DNA from: Delftia tsuruhatensis
GTDB lineage: Bacteria; Pseudomonadota; Gammaproteobacteria; Burkholderiales; Burkholderiaceae_C
Direction: 5' to 3'
Assembly (NCBI RefSeq): GCF_903815225.1
Contig: NZ_LR813084.1
Location: 1,158,501-1,222,500, forward strand
Length of the DNA stretch: 64,000 nt
The notes under the pieces: model-generated
What the model saw: only the letters and a program-made list of their open reading frames with translations
Told to the model about the DNA's origin: nothing
Databases searched by the model: none
Translations under genes and position numbers: made by a program
Shown: piece by piece, positions 41,820 to 52,200 of the stretch
How positions within the stretch are numbered: the stretch's first letter is position 1
Layout: every line of letters begins with the position of its first letter

Positions 41820-42851
41820 TCAGGGAGGATTGTCGTTGATCTGCAGGGTCTGGCGCACGCCTATGTGCCTGCGGTGCTGCTCCAGCCACTGGCGTCCCTG
41901 CTCGCGCCCGAGCTCGAACAGCTCGCGCACGAAGCGCATGTCCGAGCGCGTCTTGGTCGAGGCGCCGTAGCCCTTGAGCACGGCGCCGCCATCCACGCGG
42001 TGCAGCAGCACCTTCTTGTAGCGTGCCGGGTCCAGCCGGCCCTGCTCGAGCAGGCGCTTGACGAACTCGATGGCGCGCAGCTCGGCCAGCAGGCCGGCGT
42101 TGAAGGTGACCTCGTTCATGCGGTCCATGATGTCCGCCGCCGTATTGGGCAGGTCGTGGTGCTCGATGGGGTTGATCTGCACCAGCAGGATGTCGCTGGA
42201 TGCCGTGCCGTAGATCAGCGGATACAGGGCCGGGTTGCCCGAGAAGCCGCCATCCCAGTAGGGCTCGCCCTCGATTTCGACGGCCTTGAACAGCTGCGGC
42301 AGGCAGGCCGAGGCCATCACCGCGTCGGCGCTGAGCTTCCTGCCCGAGAAGATGCAGCCCCGGCCCGTGCGCACATTGGTGGCACAGACGAAGACCTTGG
42401 GCACCACGCCTTCCAGGGGAGGATGGGTCAGCGCCTCGAAGTCCACCACGCGTTCGAGCAGCTTGCGCAATGGATTGATGTCCAGCGGGTTGGTCTGGTA
42501 GGGCGAGAAGAACTGGTTGAGCACGCCCATGAAAGGGCTGCCCGGCAGCGGCACGCCCCACATCAGGCTGCCCATGGTGCCCACGCCTTCCCACAGTTCG
42601 GTGAGGGCGGCGCGGGCCAGGGCGGCGCCCGCCTGCCTGGCTGCTTCGGGATCGGACTCCTGGCGCGCGGCCCGGGCGTAGCCCTGGGCCAGGGCCACGG
42701 CATTCATGGCGCCGGCGCTGGTGCCGCTGATGCCGTCGAAGACGAGGCTGCCGTCTTCCAGCAGCGCATCGAGCACGCCCCAGGTCAGGGCGCCGTGCGA
42801 GCCCCCGCCCTGCAGGGCGAGGTTGATCTTGCAGGTCGGGGTCGGGGACAT
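41820..42851 (-). CDS. Patatin-like phospholipase
   Basis: A 343-residue lipid acyl hydrolase. The oxyanion loop LALQGGGSHGALTWGVLD is near the N-terminus, the nucleophile Ser is in GISGTSAGAM (GxSxG, about residue 45), and the catalytic Asp is in YWDGGFSGNPAL. No signal peptide or membrane segment is evident, so it is probably cytoplasmic. The C-terminal part (LLHRVDGGAVLKGYGASTK) resembles other proteobacterial patatins. The lipid substrate is not known. Confidence 0.92.
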   Translation of the reverse strand: MSPTPTCKINLALQGGGSHGALTWGVLDALLEDGSLVFDGISGTSAGAMNAVALAQGYARAARQESDPEAARQAGAALARAALTELWEGVGTMGSLMWGVPLPGSPFMGVLNQFFSPYQTNPLDINPLRKLLERVVDFEALTHPPLEGVVPKVFVCATNVRTGRGCIFSGRKLSADAVMASACLPQLFKAVEIEGEPYWDGGFSGNPALYPLIYGTASSDILLVQINPIEHHDLPNTAADIMDRMNEVTFNAGLLAELRAIEFVKRLLEQGRLDPARYKKVLLHRVDGGAVLKGYGASTKTRSDMRFVRELFELGREQGRQWLEQHRRHIGVRQTLQINDNPP

Positions 42852-42870
42852 GGAGGCCGTGTCCTGTGGC

Positions 42871-43263
42871 TCAGCGGTCCACGGCCTGGTTGCGGTTCAT
42901 GGCGACCATGCCGCGCACGATGCGGTAGAGGAACCAGATGGAGATGACGGTCCAGGCGATCCAGCCGGGCACGAAGAACAGCAGCCACAGCGGCGCCGTG
43001 ACCAGGTACAGGATGCCGGCCCAGACCACGCTGCGGATGCGCCACGAGAAGTGGTTGGCCATCCAGCTGCCTTCGGCGTCGCCGCGCTTGACCAGGTCGA
43101 TGATCAGGGCGATCACCAGCAACGCGATGCTGGGCTGGGCGCCGGGCACGACGGCGGCCACGGCCACCACCAGGTGCAGCAGATAGCTGACCCAGCCCCA
43201 GGCCTTGAGGCCTTCGACGCGGGACTGGTCCAGGGCGCGGACTTCGATGAAATCGTCATTCAT
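42871..43263 (-). CDS. Small membrane protein, DUF4870-like
   Basis: A 130-residue membrane protein with about four hydrophobic segments (residues 22-42, 43-60, 80-100 and 100-118). [18 protein letters not shown] before the third helix resembles the conserved loop of DUF4870/TIGR-type small membrane proteins found next to hisE in Burkholderiales. Function unknown. Its start overlaps the hisE stop by four bases. Confidence 0.75.
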   Translation of the reverse strand: MNDDFIEVRALDQSRVEGLKAWGWVSYLLHLVVAVAAVVPGAQPSIALLVIALIIDLVKRGDAEGSWMANHFSWRIRSVVWAGILYLVTAPLWLLFFVPGWIAWTVISIWFLYRIVRGMVAMNRNQAVDR

Positions 43264-43673
43264 GGCAGCGGTCCTTTCTCGTTCACGTCACGTTCCCGGG
43301 CCTTGCGCAGCGCCTTCTCCTCGATGCCGCTGGTGCCTTCGCGGCGTTCCAGCTCGGCCACGACCTGGGCAGGCGTCAGGCCGTAGTGGGCCAGGGCGAT
43401 CATGCTATGAAACCACAGGTCGGCCACTTCGTAGAGGATTTTGCCGGCATCGCCGCCATGGTCCGCGTCCTTGGCGGCCATGACCACTTCGGTGGCCTCT
43501 TCGCCGATCTTCTTCAGAAAGGCATCGGGGCCCTTGTGCAGCAGGCGGGCGACGTAGCTCTTGTCGGGGTCGCCGCCGTTGGCGGGCTTGCGGCTTTCGA
43601 TGACGGCAGCAAGGCGTGCCAGCGCGTCCTGCGAGGAGGTGTTTGCGGTGTCGTTCATGGTCGTGGAATTCAT
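43260..43673 (-). CDS. hisE: Phosphoribosyl-ATP diphosphatase
   Basis: Second step of histidine synthesis: PR-ATP to PR-AMP and pyrophosphate. The 137-residue protein has an all-alpha MazG-like fold with [16 protein letters not shown] and [20 protein letters not shown], which hold the metal-binding acidic residues. I chose the ATG overlapping the hisI stop (MNSTTMNDT); the second Met five codons later is possible. Confidence 0.95.
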   Translation of the reverse strand: MNSTTMNDTANTSSQDALARLAAVIESRKPANGGDPDKSYVARLLHKGPDAFLKKIGEEATEVVMAAKDADHGGDAGKILYEVADLWFHSMIALAHYGLTPAQVVAELERREGTSGIEEKALRKARERDVNEKGPLP

Positions 43674-44068
43674 TTGTAGATCGATTCGGGGTCTTTCAAG
43701 ACCGGATCGACGGCCTGCCACCGGCCGTCCTGCAGCACGCTGTAAAAGCAGCTGTGGCGCCCCGTGTGGCAGGCAATGCCGGGCTCGTGGCCGGTCTGGG
43801 TGATCTTGAGCAGGACCACGTCGTTGTCGCAGTCGATGCGCACCTCGTGCACGGTCTGCACGTGGCCCGATTCCTCGCCCTTGAACCACAGCTTGTTGCG
43901 CGAGCGGCTGAAGTAGACGGCGCGGCCCAGCTCGGCCGTCCTGGCCAGGGCCTCGCGGTTCATCCAGGCGAACATCAGCACGTCGCCCGTGTCCTTTTCC
44001 TGCGCGATCACGGGCACCAGGCCCTGCGCATCCCATTTGACTTGATCTAGCCAGTTCATTGCCTGCAT
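43670..44068 (-). CDS. hisI: Phosphoribosyl-AMP cyclohydrolase
   Basis: Third step of histidine synthesis, opening the adenine ring of PR-AMP. The 132-residue protein has [35 protein letters not shown] and the zinc cysteines in [10 protein letters not shown]. The ATG at 44068 has AGGA eight bases upstream; a second Met three codons later is possible. Normally hisF lies directly upstream; here an interspersed repeat of about 200 bases intervenes. Confidence 0.95.
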   Translation of the reverse strand: MQAMNWLDQVKWDAQGLVPVIAQEKDTGDVLMFAWMNREALARTAELGRAVYFSRSRNKLWFKGEESGHVQTVHEVRIDCDNDVVLLKITQTGHEPGIACHTGRHSCFYSVLQDGRWQAVDPVLKDPESIYK

Positions 44069-44132
44069 TGTGAATATCCTGGATGGGCATCCCCGTGACA
44101 GGATTGTCAGGAATTGCCTGGGTTGAAAATAC

Positions 44133-44300
44133 ACCCCCTGAGCCGCTTCGCGCCTTCCCCCCTCTCTCGCTGCGCGGGAGGGAGACGACAGCCTTGCTGC
44201 GGGGCGGTGCGGCCGGCTCAGGCCCTTGCTCGCTGTCCCTGGTCCCTTTGGGCTGCGCCGGTTTCATGGGTTGTGGGTGGCGCGAGCGCCATGGAAAACT
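44133..44300 (+). repeat. Interspersed GC-rich intergenic repeat, copy B, between hisF and hisI
   Basis: Non-coding sequence that begins CCCCCTGAGCCGCTTCGCG and continues with CTTCCC. It includes a GGGAGGGAGACGACAGCC block, then GCCCTTGCTCGCTG and TTTGGGCTGCGCCGGTTTCA. The same ordered blocks are found, inverted, at 26570-26688. Short ORFs across it have no protein-like features. Confidence 0.7.
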
Positions 44301-44329
44301 GAAATGAAGGAGTCCGCCGACGCTCCGTA

Positions 44330-45130
44330 TCAGAGGCGCACGGGCACGCCGCGTTCGGCCATGCGCTGCTTGGCCTGGCCCACGGTGAATTCACCGTAGT
44401 GGAAGATGCTGGCGGCCAGCACGGCGTCGGCGCCGCCCAGGGTCACGCCATCGGCCAGGTCGTCCAGCGAGCCCACGCCGCCCGAGGCGATCACGGGCAC
44501 GGGGACGGCGTCGCTGACGGCGCGCGTGAGCCTGAGGTCGAAGCCGGACTTGGTGCCGTCGCGGTCCATGCTGGTCAGCAGGATCTCGCCCGCGCCGCGA
44601 CGCGCCATCTCCGAGGCCCATTGCACGGCGTCCAGGCCGGTGTTCTTGCGCCCGCCATGGCTGTAGACGTCCCAGCCCGGGCCGACGGCGCGACCGTCGG
44701 CGCCCATGCGCTGCTCGTCCTCGGCCGTGCGGCGCTTGGCGTCGATGGCCACGACGATGCACTGCGCGCCATACTTGTCCGAGGCGGCGTTGATGACGTC
44801 GGGGTTGGCGATGGCCGCCGAATTGAAGCTGGTCTTGTCCGCGCCCGCGTTGAGCAGGCGGCGCACGTCCTCGACGGTGCGCACGCCGCCGCCCACGGTC
44901 AGGGGGATGAAGACCTGGCTGGCCACGGACTCGATGATGGGCAGGATCAGGTCGCGCCCATCGCTGGTGGCCGTGATGTCCAGGAAGGTCAGCTCGTCCG
45001 CGCCCTGGGCGTTGTAGCGCGCCGCGATCTCCACGGGATCGCCGGCATCGCGCAGCTCCAGGAAGTTCACGCCTTTGACGACGCGCCCTCCCGTGACGTC
45101 AAGACAGGGGATGATGCGTTTGGCTAGCAT
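44330..45130 (-). CDS. hisF: Imidazole glycerol phosphate synthase subunit HisF
   Basis: Cyclase subunit (266 residues, TIM barrel) that with HisH makes imidazole glycerol phosphate and AICAR. It starts [20 protein letters not shown] with the catalytic Asp in [27 protein letters not shown] and [16 protein letters not shown] are the phosphate-binding loops, and the second catalytic Asp is in [12 protein letters not shown]. hisH and hisA, the usual upstream neighbours, are absent; galE and the pel operon take that place. Confidence 0.96.
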   Translation of the reverse strand: MLAKRIIPCLDVTGGRVVKGVNFLELRDAGDPVEIAARYNAQGADELTFLDITATSDGRDLILPIIESVASQVFIPLTVGGGVRTVEDVRRLLNAGADKTSFNSAAIANPDVINAASDKYGAQCIVVAIDAKRRTAEDEQRMGADGRAVGPGWDVYSHGGRKNTGLDAVQWASEMARRGAGEILLTSMDRDGTKSGFDLRLTRAVSDAVPVPVIASGGVGSLDDLADGVTLGGADAVLAASIFHYGEFTVGQAKQRMAERGVPVRL

Positions 45131-45206
45131 GGGCAGACTCGTGGCTAAGGCGTGAAGGAAGGGCGAAAAGATACCACGCCCCCAGGGGCAGCGGGCCCTG
45201 CGGGTT

Positions 45207-46217
45207 TCAGCGTTCGAAGCGGGCCGCCGTGCTCTGCCACCGCCAGGCATCGGCACACATGCGATCCACGTCCAGGGCGGCCTTCCAGCCCAGCAGGCGC
45301 TCGGCCTCGGCCGGGTCGGCCCAGCACTGGGCCACGTCGCCAGGGCGGCGCGCCACGATCTGGTAGGGCACGGGGCGGCCGCTGGCACGCTCGAAGGCGC
45401 GCACCATCTCCAGCACCGAGACCGGGCGGCCGGTGCCCAGGTTCACCGTCAGCAGCCCCTGCTGCCCGCGCAGGTAGCGCAGCGCCGCCAGGTGGCCGCG
45501 CGCCAGGTCGGTGACATGGATGTAGTCGCGCACGCCCGTGCCGTCGGGTGTCGCATAGTCGTTGCCGTAGACACTGAGCCGCTCGCGCTGGCCGGTGGCC
45601 ACCTGGGCCACATACGGCATGAGGTTGTTGGGAATGTCGCGCGGGTCCTCTCCGATCAGGCCGCTTTCATGCGCACCCACGGGGTTGAAGTAGCGCAGCC
45701 GCGCCAGGCGCCACTGTCCGGGCTCGGCATGGTCCAGGTCGGCCAGCATGTCCTCTATCCACAGCTTGCTGCGCCCATAGGGGTTGGTGGCGGACAGGGG
45801 GAAATCCTCGCGGATGGGCAGGCTGGCCGGATCGCCGTAGACGGTGGCCGAGGAGGAGAACACCAGGCTGCGCACGTTGGCCGCCTGCATGGCCTGGAGC
45901 AGGGCGACGGTGCCGCCCACGTTGTGCTCGTAGTAGCGCAGCGGCTGGGCCACCGACTCGCCCACGGCCTTGAGGGCGGCGAAATGGATCACTTCGCGGA
46001 TGGAGTGCTCGGCGAACAGCCGCGCCAGTGCCGCAGGGTCGCGTACATCGCCCTCGACACACAGCGGCCGGCGGCCCGTGATGCGCTCCATGCGTTCGAG
46101 CACGTCCGGGCTGCTGTTGCTGAAGTTGTCGTAGATCAGGTAGGGCTCGCCCGCGGCGGCGAGTTCCACGCAGGTGTGCGAGCCGATGAAGCCGGCGCCG
46201 CCGGTGACCAGGATCAT
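45207..46217 (-). CDS. galE: UDP-glucose/UDP-N-acetylglucosamine 4-epimerase
   Basis: NAD-dependent SDR epimerase of 336 residues. It has [16 protein letters not shown] (NAD motif), [22 protein letters not shown] (catalytic Ser/Thr) and YGRSK (catalytic Tyr/Lys). At the position of E. coli Tyr299, the segment DVAQCWADP has Cys298. In this family a Cys or other small residue there lets the enzyme also act on N-acetylated UDP sugars, as in human GALE. It is divergent from pelA, so supply of UDP-GalNAc for Pel is likely. The ATG at 46217 has GAGG upstream; codons to 46382 are rejected. Confidence 0.93.
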   Translation of the reverse strand: MILVTGGAGFIGSHTCVELAAAGEPYLIYDNFSNSSPDVLERMERITGRRPLCVEGDVRDPAALARLFAEHSIREVIHFAALKAVGESVAQPLRYYEHNVGGTVALLQAMQAANVRSLVFSSSATVYGDPASLPIREDFPLSATNPYGRSKLWIEDMLADLDHAEPGQWRLARLRYFNPVGAHESGLIGEDPRDIPNNLMPYVAQVATGQRERLSVYGNDYATPDGTGVRDYIHVTDLARGHLAALRYLRGQQGLLTVNLGTGRPVSVLEMVRAFERASGRPVPYQIVARRPGDVAQCWADPAEAERLLGWKAALDVDRMCADAWRWQSTAARFER

Positions 46218-46354
46218 GAATACCTCGTTGGGGTGATTTTCGGGCCCGCCGAGTATCGCAATAACCCAGCTTCCCATCGGCTTCAAGGGCTCTGACCACA
46301 AAAGTAGGGAGAAATCACATTTCCAGACAAACGACGTTATGCTCGGCCCGCATT

Positions 46355-46400
46355 TCGTCACACTGACGATAGCTTTCATCAAATTGTTTCAGCAATTGAT
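46355..46400. promoter_or_regulatory. Candidate operator region between galE and pelA
   Basis: The 234-base divergent gap is AT-rich. It holds a 15-base inverted repeat (TCGTCA-CAC-TGACGA, 46355-46369) and, close by, a second imperfect one, ATCAAATTG (46378-46386) with CAATTGAT (46393-46400). Both lie within 100 bases upstream of pelA. They are candidates for regulator binding; no regulator gene is adjacent and no promoter could be placed firmly. Confidence 0.4.
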
Positions 46401-46451
46401 GCATAAAAACTATTAAATGACTGGGTGTCACCACACCCCGAGGAGAAGGCC

Positions 46452-49298
46452 GTGAACGCTTTCCTGCGAAGCTGCCTGTTCTGCTGGGGGCTGCTGTGCG
46501 GCTGGACTGTCCAGGCCGCGGAACCGGCGGTCGCCGTCTACTACGGGAACAAGGCATCGCTCAGTGAACTGAGCCTGTACGACATCGCCGTCGTGGAGCC
46601 CGGCCACGGCTACGACCCCGTGCAACTGCGCAGGCAGGCCCCGGGCAGCGAGCTGTACGCCTATGCGTCGGTGGCGGAGGTGCTGCCCGGGCGCGCCTAC
46701 TTCGGCAAGATCCCCGAGGCCTGGAAGATGGCACGCAACGGTGCCTGGCAGTCCGTCGTGCTGGACCAGACCCCCGCCCAGTGGCCTGCCTTCTTCGCCG
46801 ACGAGGTGATCGGTCCGTTGTGGAGCAAGGGCTATCGGGGATTTTTCCTGGATACGCTCGACTCCTACCGGCTTGCCGCGAAATTCGACGAGCAGGCCCA
46901 GCAGGACGGTCTGGTGCGTGTCATCGAGACCCTTCACCAGCGATTTCCCGGCATACGCATCATTCTGAACCGTGGCTTCGAGATCGTGCCGCGCGTGCGC
47001 GACAAGGTGCAGATGGTGGCGGCGGAGTCGCTGTACCGGGGATGGGATGCCGGCCTCAAGCGCTATGTGAATGTGCCCGACAAGGACCGCGACTGGCTGC
47101 TGGGGCAGCTCAAGACCATCCGCGAGCGCGATGGCCTGCCGGTGCTGTCCATCGACTATGTGGCGCCGCATGACCGCGATGCCACGCGCGAGACGGCGCA
47201 GCGCATTGCGCAGCAGGGCCTCATTCCATGGGTCTCGGACGCAGGGCTGCAGACCCTGGGCATAGGCCAGGTGGAGGCCGTGGCGCGCAGGGTGTTGATT
47301 CTTTACAACGGTGCCGACTACCCGTCCATCAATAGCGCGGCAGCCCACCGCTTCCTGGAGATGCCGCTCAACTACATGGGCTACATCGCCGACTACGCCG
47401 ACGTACGCGAGCCGTTGCCTGAAGGGGTGGTGCGTGACCGCTACGCCGGCGTGGTGAGCTGGTTCGGGGGAGCGGTGCCGGAGATGCGCGCCAGGGGCCT
47501 GCGCCAATGGCTGGAGGCCCAGGTGCGGCAGGGCATGCCGCTGCTGGTGCTCAACACCCTGGGGCTGTCGCAGGACAGGGGCCTTGCCGCTGCCCTGGGC
47601 ATGCGCAGCGTGCAGGCGGCGCCCGCTTTCCCGTTGCGGCGGGCCGGGCAGGGCGCCCTCATGGGTTTCGAGATACAGCCCGGCGAGCCGGCGCATGACT
47701 ATGAAGGCTGGGAGCTCACGCCGCAGGCCGCCCAGGGCAGCCGCGAGCTGCTGTCCTTCGATGACAGGCAGGGGCGCCGTTTCGTTTCCGCCGCGATCAC
47801 GCCCTGGGGCGGCTTTGCCCTGATGCCCTATGTGCTGGTCGGCATGCCCGGAACCGATCAGTCGCGCTGGGTGGTCGATCCGTTCAAGCTGCTGCGCGAG
47901 GCGCTGCGCCTGCAGGATTTCCCTGCGCCCGATGTCACGACGGAGAATGGTCGTCGCCTGTTGCTGGCCCATGTGGACGGGGACGGCTTTCCCTCCAAGG
48001 CAGAGCTGCCGGGTACGCCCTTCGCTGGCGAAGTGCTGCGCCGCGAGATCCTGGAGCGCTACAGGATCCCGCACACCATCTCCGTCATCGAGGCCGAGGT
48101 CTCGCCGCAGGGCCTGTACCCGCAGTGGGCCGGGCAACTGGAAGGCATTGCCAGGCGCATCTTCGCCATGCCGCATGTGGAGATCGCCAGCCATTCCTAC
48201 TCGCACCCCTTCTTCTGGGAGCCCGCGGCGGCACCCAACCAGGATGACAGCAAGGAGGTGAACCTCAACCTCCACATCCCCGGCTACCAGATGGACATGG
48301 ACCGGGAGATCAACGGCTCGGTCGACTACATCCGCAAGCGCTTGGCGCCGCCCGGCAAGCCGGTGGACGTGTTCCTGTGGACCGGCAACACGGCGCCCAG
48401 CGCCGAGGCCCTGGCCATCTCGGATGCCGCCGGCCTGCTCAACATGAATGGTGGCGACACGGCCATCACGCGCAGCAATCCCTCGCTGACCGAGGTGCGC
48501 AGCTGGGGTCTGCGCAAGGGCGGCCACCTGCAGATCTATGCGCCCGTCACCAACGAGAACATCTACACCAACCTCTGGCACGGGCCGTTCTACGGCTTCG
48601 AGCGTGTCATCGAGACCTTCGAGATGACCGATGCTCCCCGGCGCCTGAAGGCCGTGGACATCTACTACCACTCCTACTCCGCCAGCAAGCAGGCCAGCAT
48701 CAAGGCCCTGCACAGGATCTATCAGTGGGCGCTGGCCCAGCGGCTGCAGCCTGTCTACAGTTCGGAGTACATCCGCAAGGTGCAGGATTTCTACGAATTC
48801 GCCATCGGCCGCGACGGCCAGGGCTGGCGCCTGCGGGGGCCCGGCCACTTGCGCACGCTGCGCATGCCGCCCGCCATGGCCCTGCCATCGATGGCTGCCA
48901 GCAGCGGCATTGCCGGCTATGCCAAGGGAACAGACGGCAACTACCTGCACCTGACCGGCAGCGCCGGATACCTGGTGCAACAGGGGCAGCAGGGCGCCAA
49001 AGGCGCTGCCGCCGACGCGGCCACCGACGCGGCGCGCCCCTATCTGGTGGATGCCAATGCCCGGCTCACGCAATGGCTGCCCCAGGCCGACGGCGGCGTG
49101 CGCTTCACCCTGCAGGGACATGTGCCGCTGGAGCTGCGCATGTCCCTGCCGGCCGGCTGCTCGCTGAGCTCCTCGAACGCCGCCACTCCCCTCATTGCGG
49201 TGGCGGGTGCCGATACCGGCAACGCCAACGCCAACCTCCGTTCCTTCAGAAGTACCCAACACAGTGTCGAACTCCAAGCGCAATGCCGGGGGCTCTGA
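46452..49298 (+). CDS. pelA: Pel polysaccharide deacetylase/hydrolase PelA
   Basis: Periplasmic two-domain Pel modification enzyme of 948 residues, the same length as P. aeruginosa PelA. A signal peptide (cleavage about VQA-A) precedes a GH-type hydrolase domain (residues 26-270: AVYYGNKASLSEL, GFFLDTLDSYR, and E192 in AAESLYRG as likely acid). A central beta region and then a polysaccharide deacetylase domain follow, with HVDGDGF near residue 507 and SHSYSHPFFWEP near residue 579 as metal ligands. It starts at a GTG with GAGGAG upstream. First gene of pelABCDEFG. Confidence 0.95.
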   Translation: MNAFLRSCLFCWGLLCGWTVQAAEPAVAVYYGNKASLSELSLYDIAVVEPGHGYDPVQLRRQAPGSELYAYASVAEVLPGRAYFGKIPEAWKMARNGAWQSVVLDQTPAQWPAFFADEVIGPLWSKGYRGFFLDTLDSYRLAAKFDEQAQQDGLVRVIETLHQRFPGIRIILNRGFEIVPRVRDKVQMVAAESLYRGWDAGLKRYVNVPDKDRDWLLGQLKTIRERDGLPVLSIDYVAPHDRDATRETAQRIAQQGLIPWVSDAGLQTLGIGQVEAVARRVLILYNGADYPSINSAAAHRFLEMPLNYMGYIADYADVREPLPEGVVRDRYAGVVSWFGGAVPEMRARGLRQWLEAQVRQGMPLLVLNTLGLSQDRGLAAALGMRSVQAAPAFPLRRAGQGALMGFEIQPGEPAHDYEGWELTPQAAQGSRELLSFDDRQGRRFVSAAITPWGGFALMPYVLVGMPGTDQSRWVVDPFKLLREALRLQDFPAPDVTTENGRRLLLAHVDGDGFPSKAELPGTPFAGEVLRREILERYRIPHTISVIEAEVSPQGLYPQWAGQLEGIARRIFAMPHVEIASHSYSHPFFWEPAAAPNQDDSKEVNLNLHIPGYQMDMDREINGSVDYIRKRLAPPGKPVDVFLWTGNTAPSAEALAISDAAGLLNMNGGDTAITRSNPSLTEVRSWGLRKGGHLQIYAPVTNENIYTNLWHGPFYGFERVIETFEMTDAPRRLKAVDIYYHSYSASKQASIKALHRIYQWALAQRLQPVYSSEYIRKVQDFYEFAIGRDGQGWRLRGPGHLRTLRMPPAMALPSMAASSGIAGYAKGTDGNYLHLTGSAGYLVQQGQQGAKGAAADAATDAARPYLVDANARLTQWLPQADGGVRFTLQGHVPLELRMSLPAGCSLSSSNAATPLIAVAGADTGNANANLRSFRSTQHSVELQAQCRGL

Positions 49299-52200
49299 GC
49301 GTCCCATCACGGTTCCCTTCTGGCTGATCGCGCTGCTGGCGGTACTGATCGGTGGCGCCCTGTGGATGCTGTTTCCCAAGCAGGATCTGGAGCGCAGGCT
49401 CTCCGTCACCGGAGATGACTCCGAGCTGTCCTACAACTACCTGAGCAACCTGCTCAAGAGCGATCCCGGCAACGAGAACCTGCGCGCCCTGCTCAAGGCC
49501 AAGGAAGAGCGCCTGCAGGCCATCAAGCTGGCGCGGGAAGAGGCGGCCAAGCAGGCGCTGCCCAGCGCTGCCGTCCAGGCCTGGGACCACTGGCAGGCCG
49601 CCTACCAGGGCTATCTGGAGGCGCAAAAGCAGGACCACCGCGCGGGTGGCCAGGCCGAGGCGCTGGCGCCGCAGGTGATGCAGGCGTTGAAGGACGTGCC
49701 GCTGCAGGGGCTGACCCAGGAGCAGGCGCTTTATCTGGCGTCGTCTGCGCTGGTGCTCAGGGACACGCCGCTGGCGCTGGGCATCTATGAGGAGATTGCG
49801 CACCGCCAGGAAGACGCGGGGCGCAGGGCGCAGGTCTACGAGGCGGCTGCTCGGCAGGCGCTGGGGATGTCGCTGTACGAGGAGTCGGCAGGGCTGCTGC
49901 GCCAGGCCAGCGCCACGACGCAGGACGCCCAGCAGTCGCGCGCCTACCTGTGGCAGGCACTGCAGGTGCTGCAATCGGGCAACCGGGCGGCCGAGGCGCT
50001 GGCGCTGGCGCGGCAACAGGAGGAATTGCTGGGCAGTGACCCCGAGACGCTGCGCCGGCTCATCGGTCTGGCGCGCGCGGCAGGCGACCGCGCCCAGGCG
50101 CAGCACTACGCCAAGCGGCTGCTGCAGCTGTCCCTGCTGCAGCAGTGGCAGGCACAGCTGGCCCGGGCATCGGGCGTGGAGATCGGCCCGTCCACTGGTA
50201 CCGATGACGGTGCCTGGGCGCTCCGGCCCGTGGCCTGGAATGCGCCGGGCTGGCGGCTGCAGCGCACCGCCGAGCCAGCCCGCAAGCCGCCGCCGGGCCT
50301 GCCTTTCGACGACAAGACGTATCTGCTGGGTTACGAGGTCTTCCTTGAAAACCGCAATCTGGAGGATGCCTGGCGCGTGGCTGCCGCCGCAGTGCGCCAG
50401 GCTCCGCAGGACATGGGCTGGCGCGAAAGGCTGGCCCAGGTGTCCGAATGGATGGGGCAGCAGCAGGACGCTCTGGACAACTGGCTCGCCATCGCACAGC
50501 ACACGGGACGCGAGGATGCCTGGAAGACCGTGATGCGGCTGGCCCCGGGCCTGTTCGATGACCGTGCCCTCATCGCGGGGCTGCGCCACCAGTTGAGCCG
50601 CCGGCCCGAGGACCTGGCGCTCCAGCAGGCGCTGGTGCAGGCCTACGAGCGCCAGGCCGAGCCCGGCGCCGCCATCGACTACCTGAAGCAGCACGGCCGC
50701 ACGCCGCAGTCCCAGATCCTGCTGGCCCAGCTGGCCGAGCGCGCAGGCCGGCCGCAACTGGCGCTGGAGGCCTGGAAGCGCGTGCTGGCCGATCCCGCCC
50801 AGCGCACCCCCGCCCATGCCATGCCCGCAGCCGTGCTGGCGCTGCTGCAGGGCGAGCCGGCCTTGGGCCTGCGCTGGCTGGAGGACGCGCAGGCGCGGAT
50901 TCCTGCCGGCATGCAGGACGAGGGCGAGTACTGGCGCCTGCTGGGCGATCTGGCCCAGGACCAGCGCCAGGAGGCGCTGACGCTCAAGGCCTATCGCCGC
51001 CTGCTGCAGACGCCGCACGCCGGCATCAGCGACTACGACGAAGTGATCCGCCTGCTGCAGCGCACGGATCGGCGCGAGGCCGCGCAGATGTCCCTGCATG
51101 CCTGGGAGCAGTTCCATGAGCTGCGCCACCTGACGCAGGCCTTCTACCTGCTGGAAGACCAGGGGGACTGGACGCAGATCGGCCGCCAGGTCGATCGCAT
51201 CATGGCCGATCCCGCCTTGATCAGGCGCCTGCGTGAGCAGCCGACCTTCTTCCAGATCCTGGGGGCCTACTTCCAGCGCATCGGGCAGCCAAGGAAGGCC
51301 ATGGAAGCCTTCGAGAAGGGGCTGGCGCTGGACCCCGGCTCCACTGTGCTGCGCCAGGGCCTGCTGTGGCTGCTGATCGATACGCAGAATGCGGCGGCGC
51401 TCAAGCTGCTGCTGGCGGCGGCGGAGCCCGTCTGGGCCCGGGATGCGGACATGCACGGCGCTCTGGCAGCCGCCTACATGACCCTGTCGCGTCCGGCGAT
51501 CGCGCTGGAGCGCTACCTGAAGCCGCATCGCATGGAGCATGCGGACGACTTCCTCTGGATGATGCAGTATGCCGATGCGCTGGAGCAGAACCAGCAGGCC
51601 GATCTGGCCTGGAGCCTGAGGCAGCAGTTGTGGGAGCGCGAAAGGGCACGTGCACGTGCCCAGGACGGCAAGGCGGCGGGAGCCGCACGCCGGTGGCTGA
51701 CCGCCGAGGGCCTGGAGGAGGTCCAGCGCCAGGCGCGGGGACGCCTGATGCTGTTCCAGTCCCAGGGCGATGGCGAACTGGCCCTGCTGCGCGAACTGCT
51801 GCGCATGGACCTGGAAGGAGGTCGCCGCGAACACTCCGCCGCCGCGGCGGAGCTGGCCACGGCCTGGCTGCAGGAGCGTGGCGAGTACCAGGCCGAGCGC
51901 GGCTACCTGTGGCAGCAGTACGCGCGCAGTCGCAGCAAGAGCGCCAGCGCGCCATTGTGGGCCGAGATCACGGTGGCGCTGGCACAGAAGGACACGGCCG
52001 AAGCCGGCCGGCTGATCGAGCGCCATGACGAGGCGCTGCCACGCTATGACCGCATCAATGCGGCGGCCATGGTGGGCGATGTGCGGCTGGCGCAGACGGC
52101 GGCCTTCGAGACCATGGACGGCCAGTCCGATGACGAGCCCCTGCATCTGGCGCTGGTCGAGCAGTTGCTGGCCTTCAGTGATTTCGGTGGCCTGCAGCTG

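Noticed and set aside
44121-44310. Short ORFs across the hisF-hisI gap
   Set aside because: They lie entirely in the interspersed repeat and have no protein-like features.
46428-49409. A 993-codon minus-strand open frame
   Set aside because: Antisense to pelA, which has clear hydrolase and deacetylase motifs.
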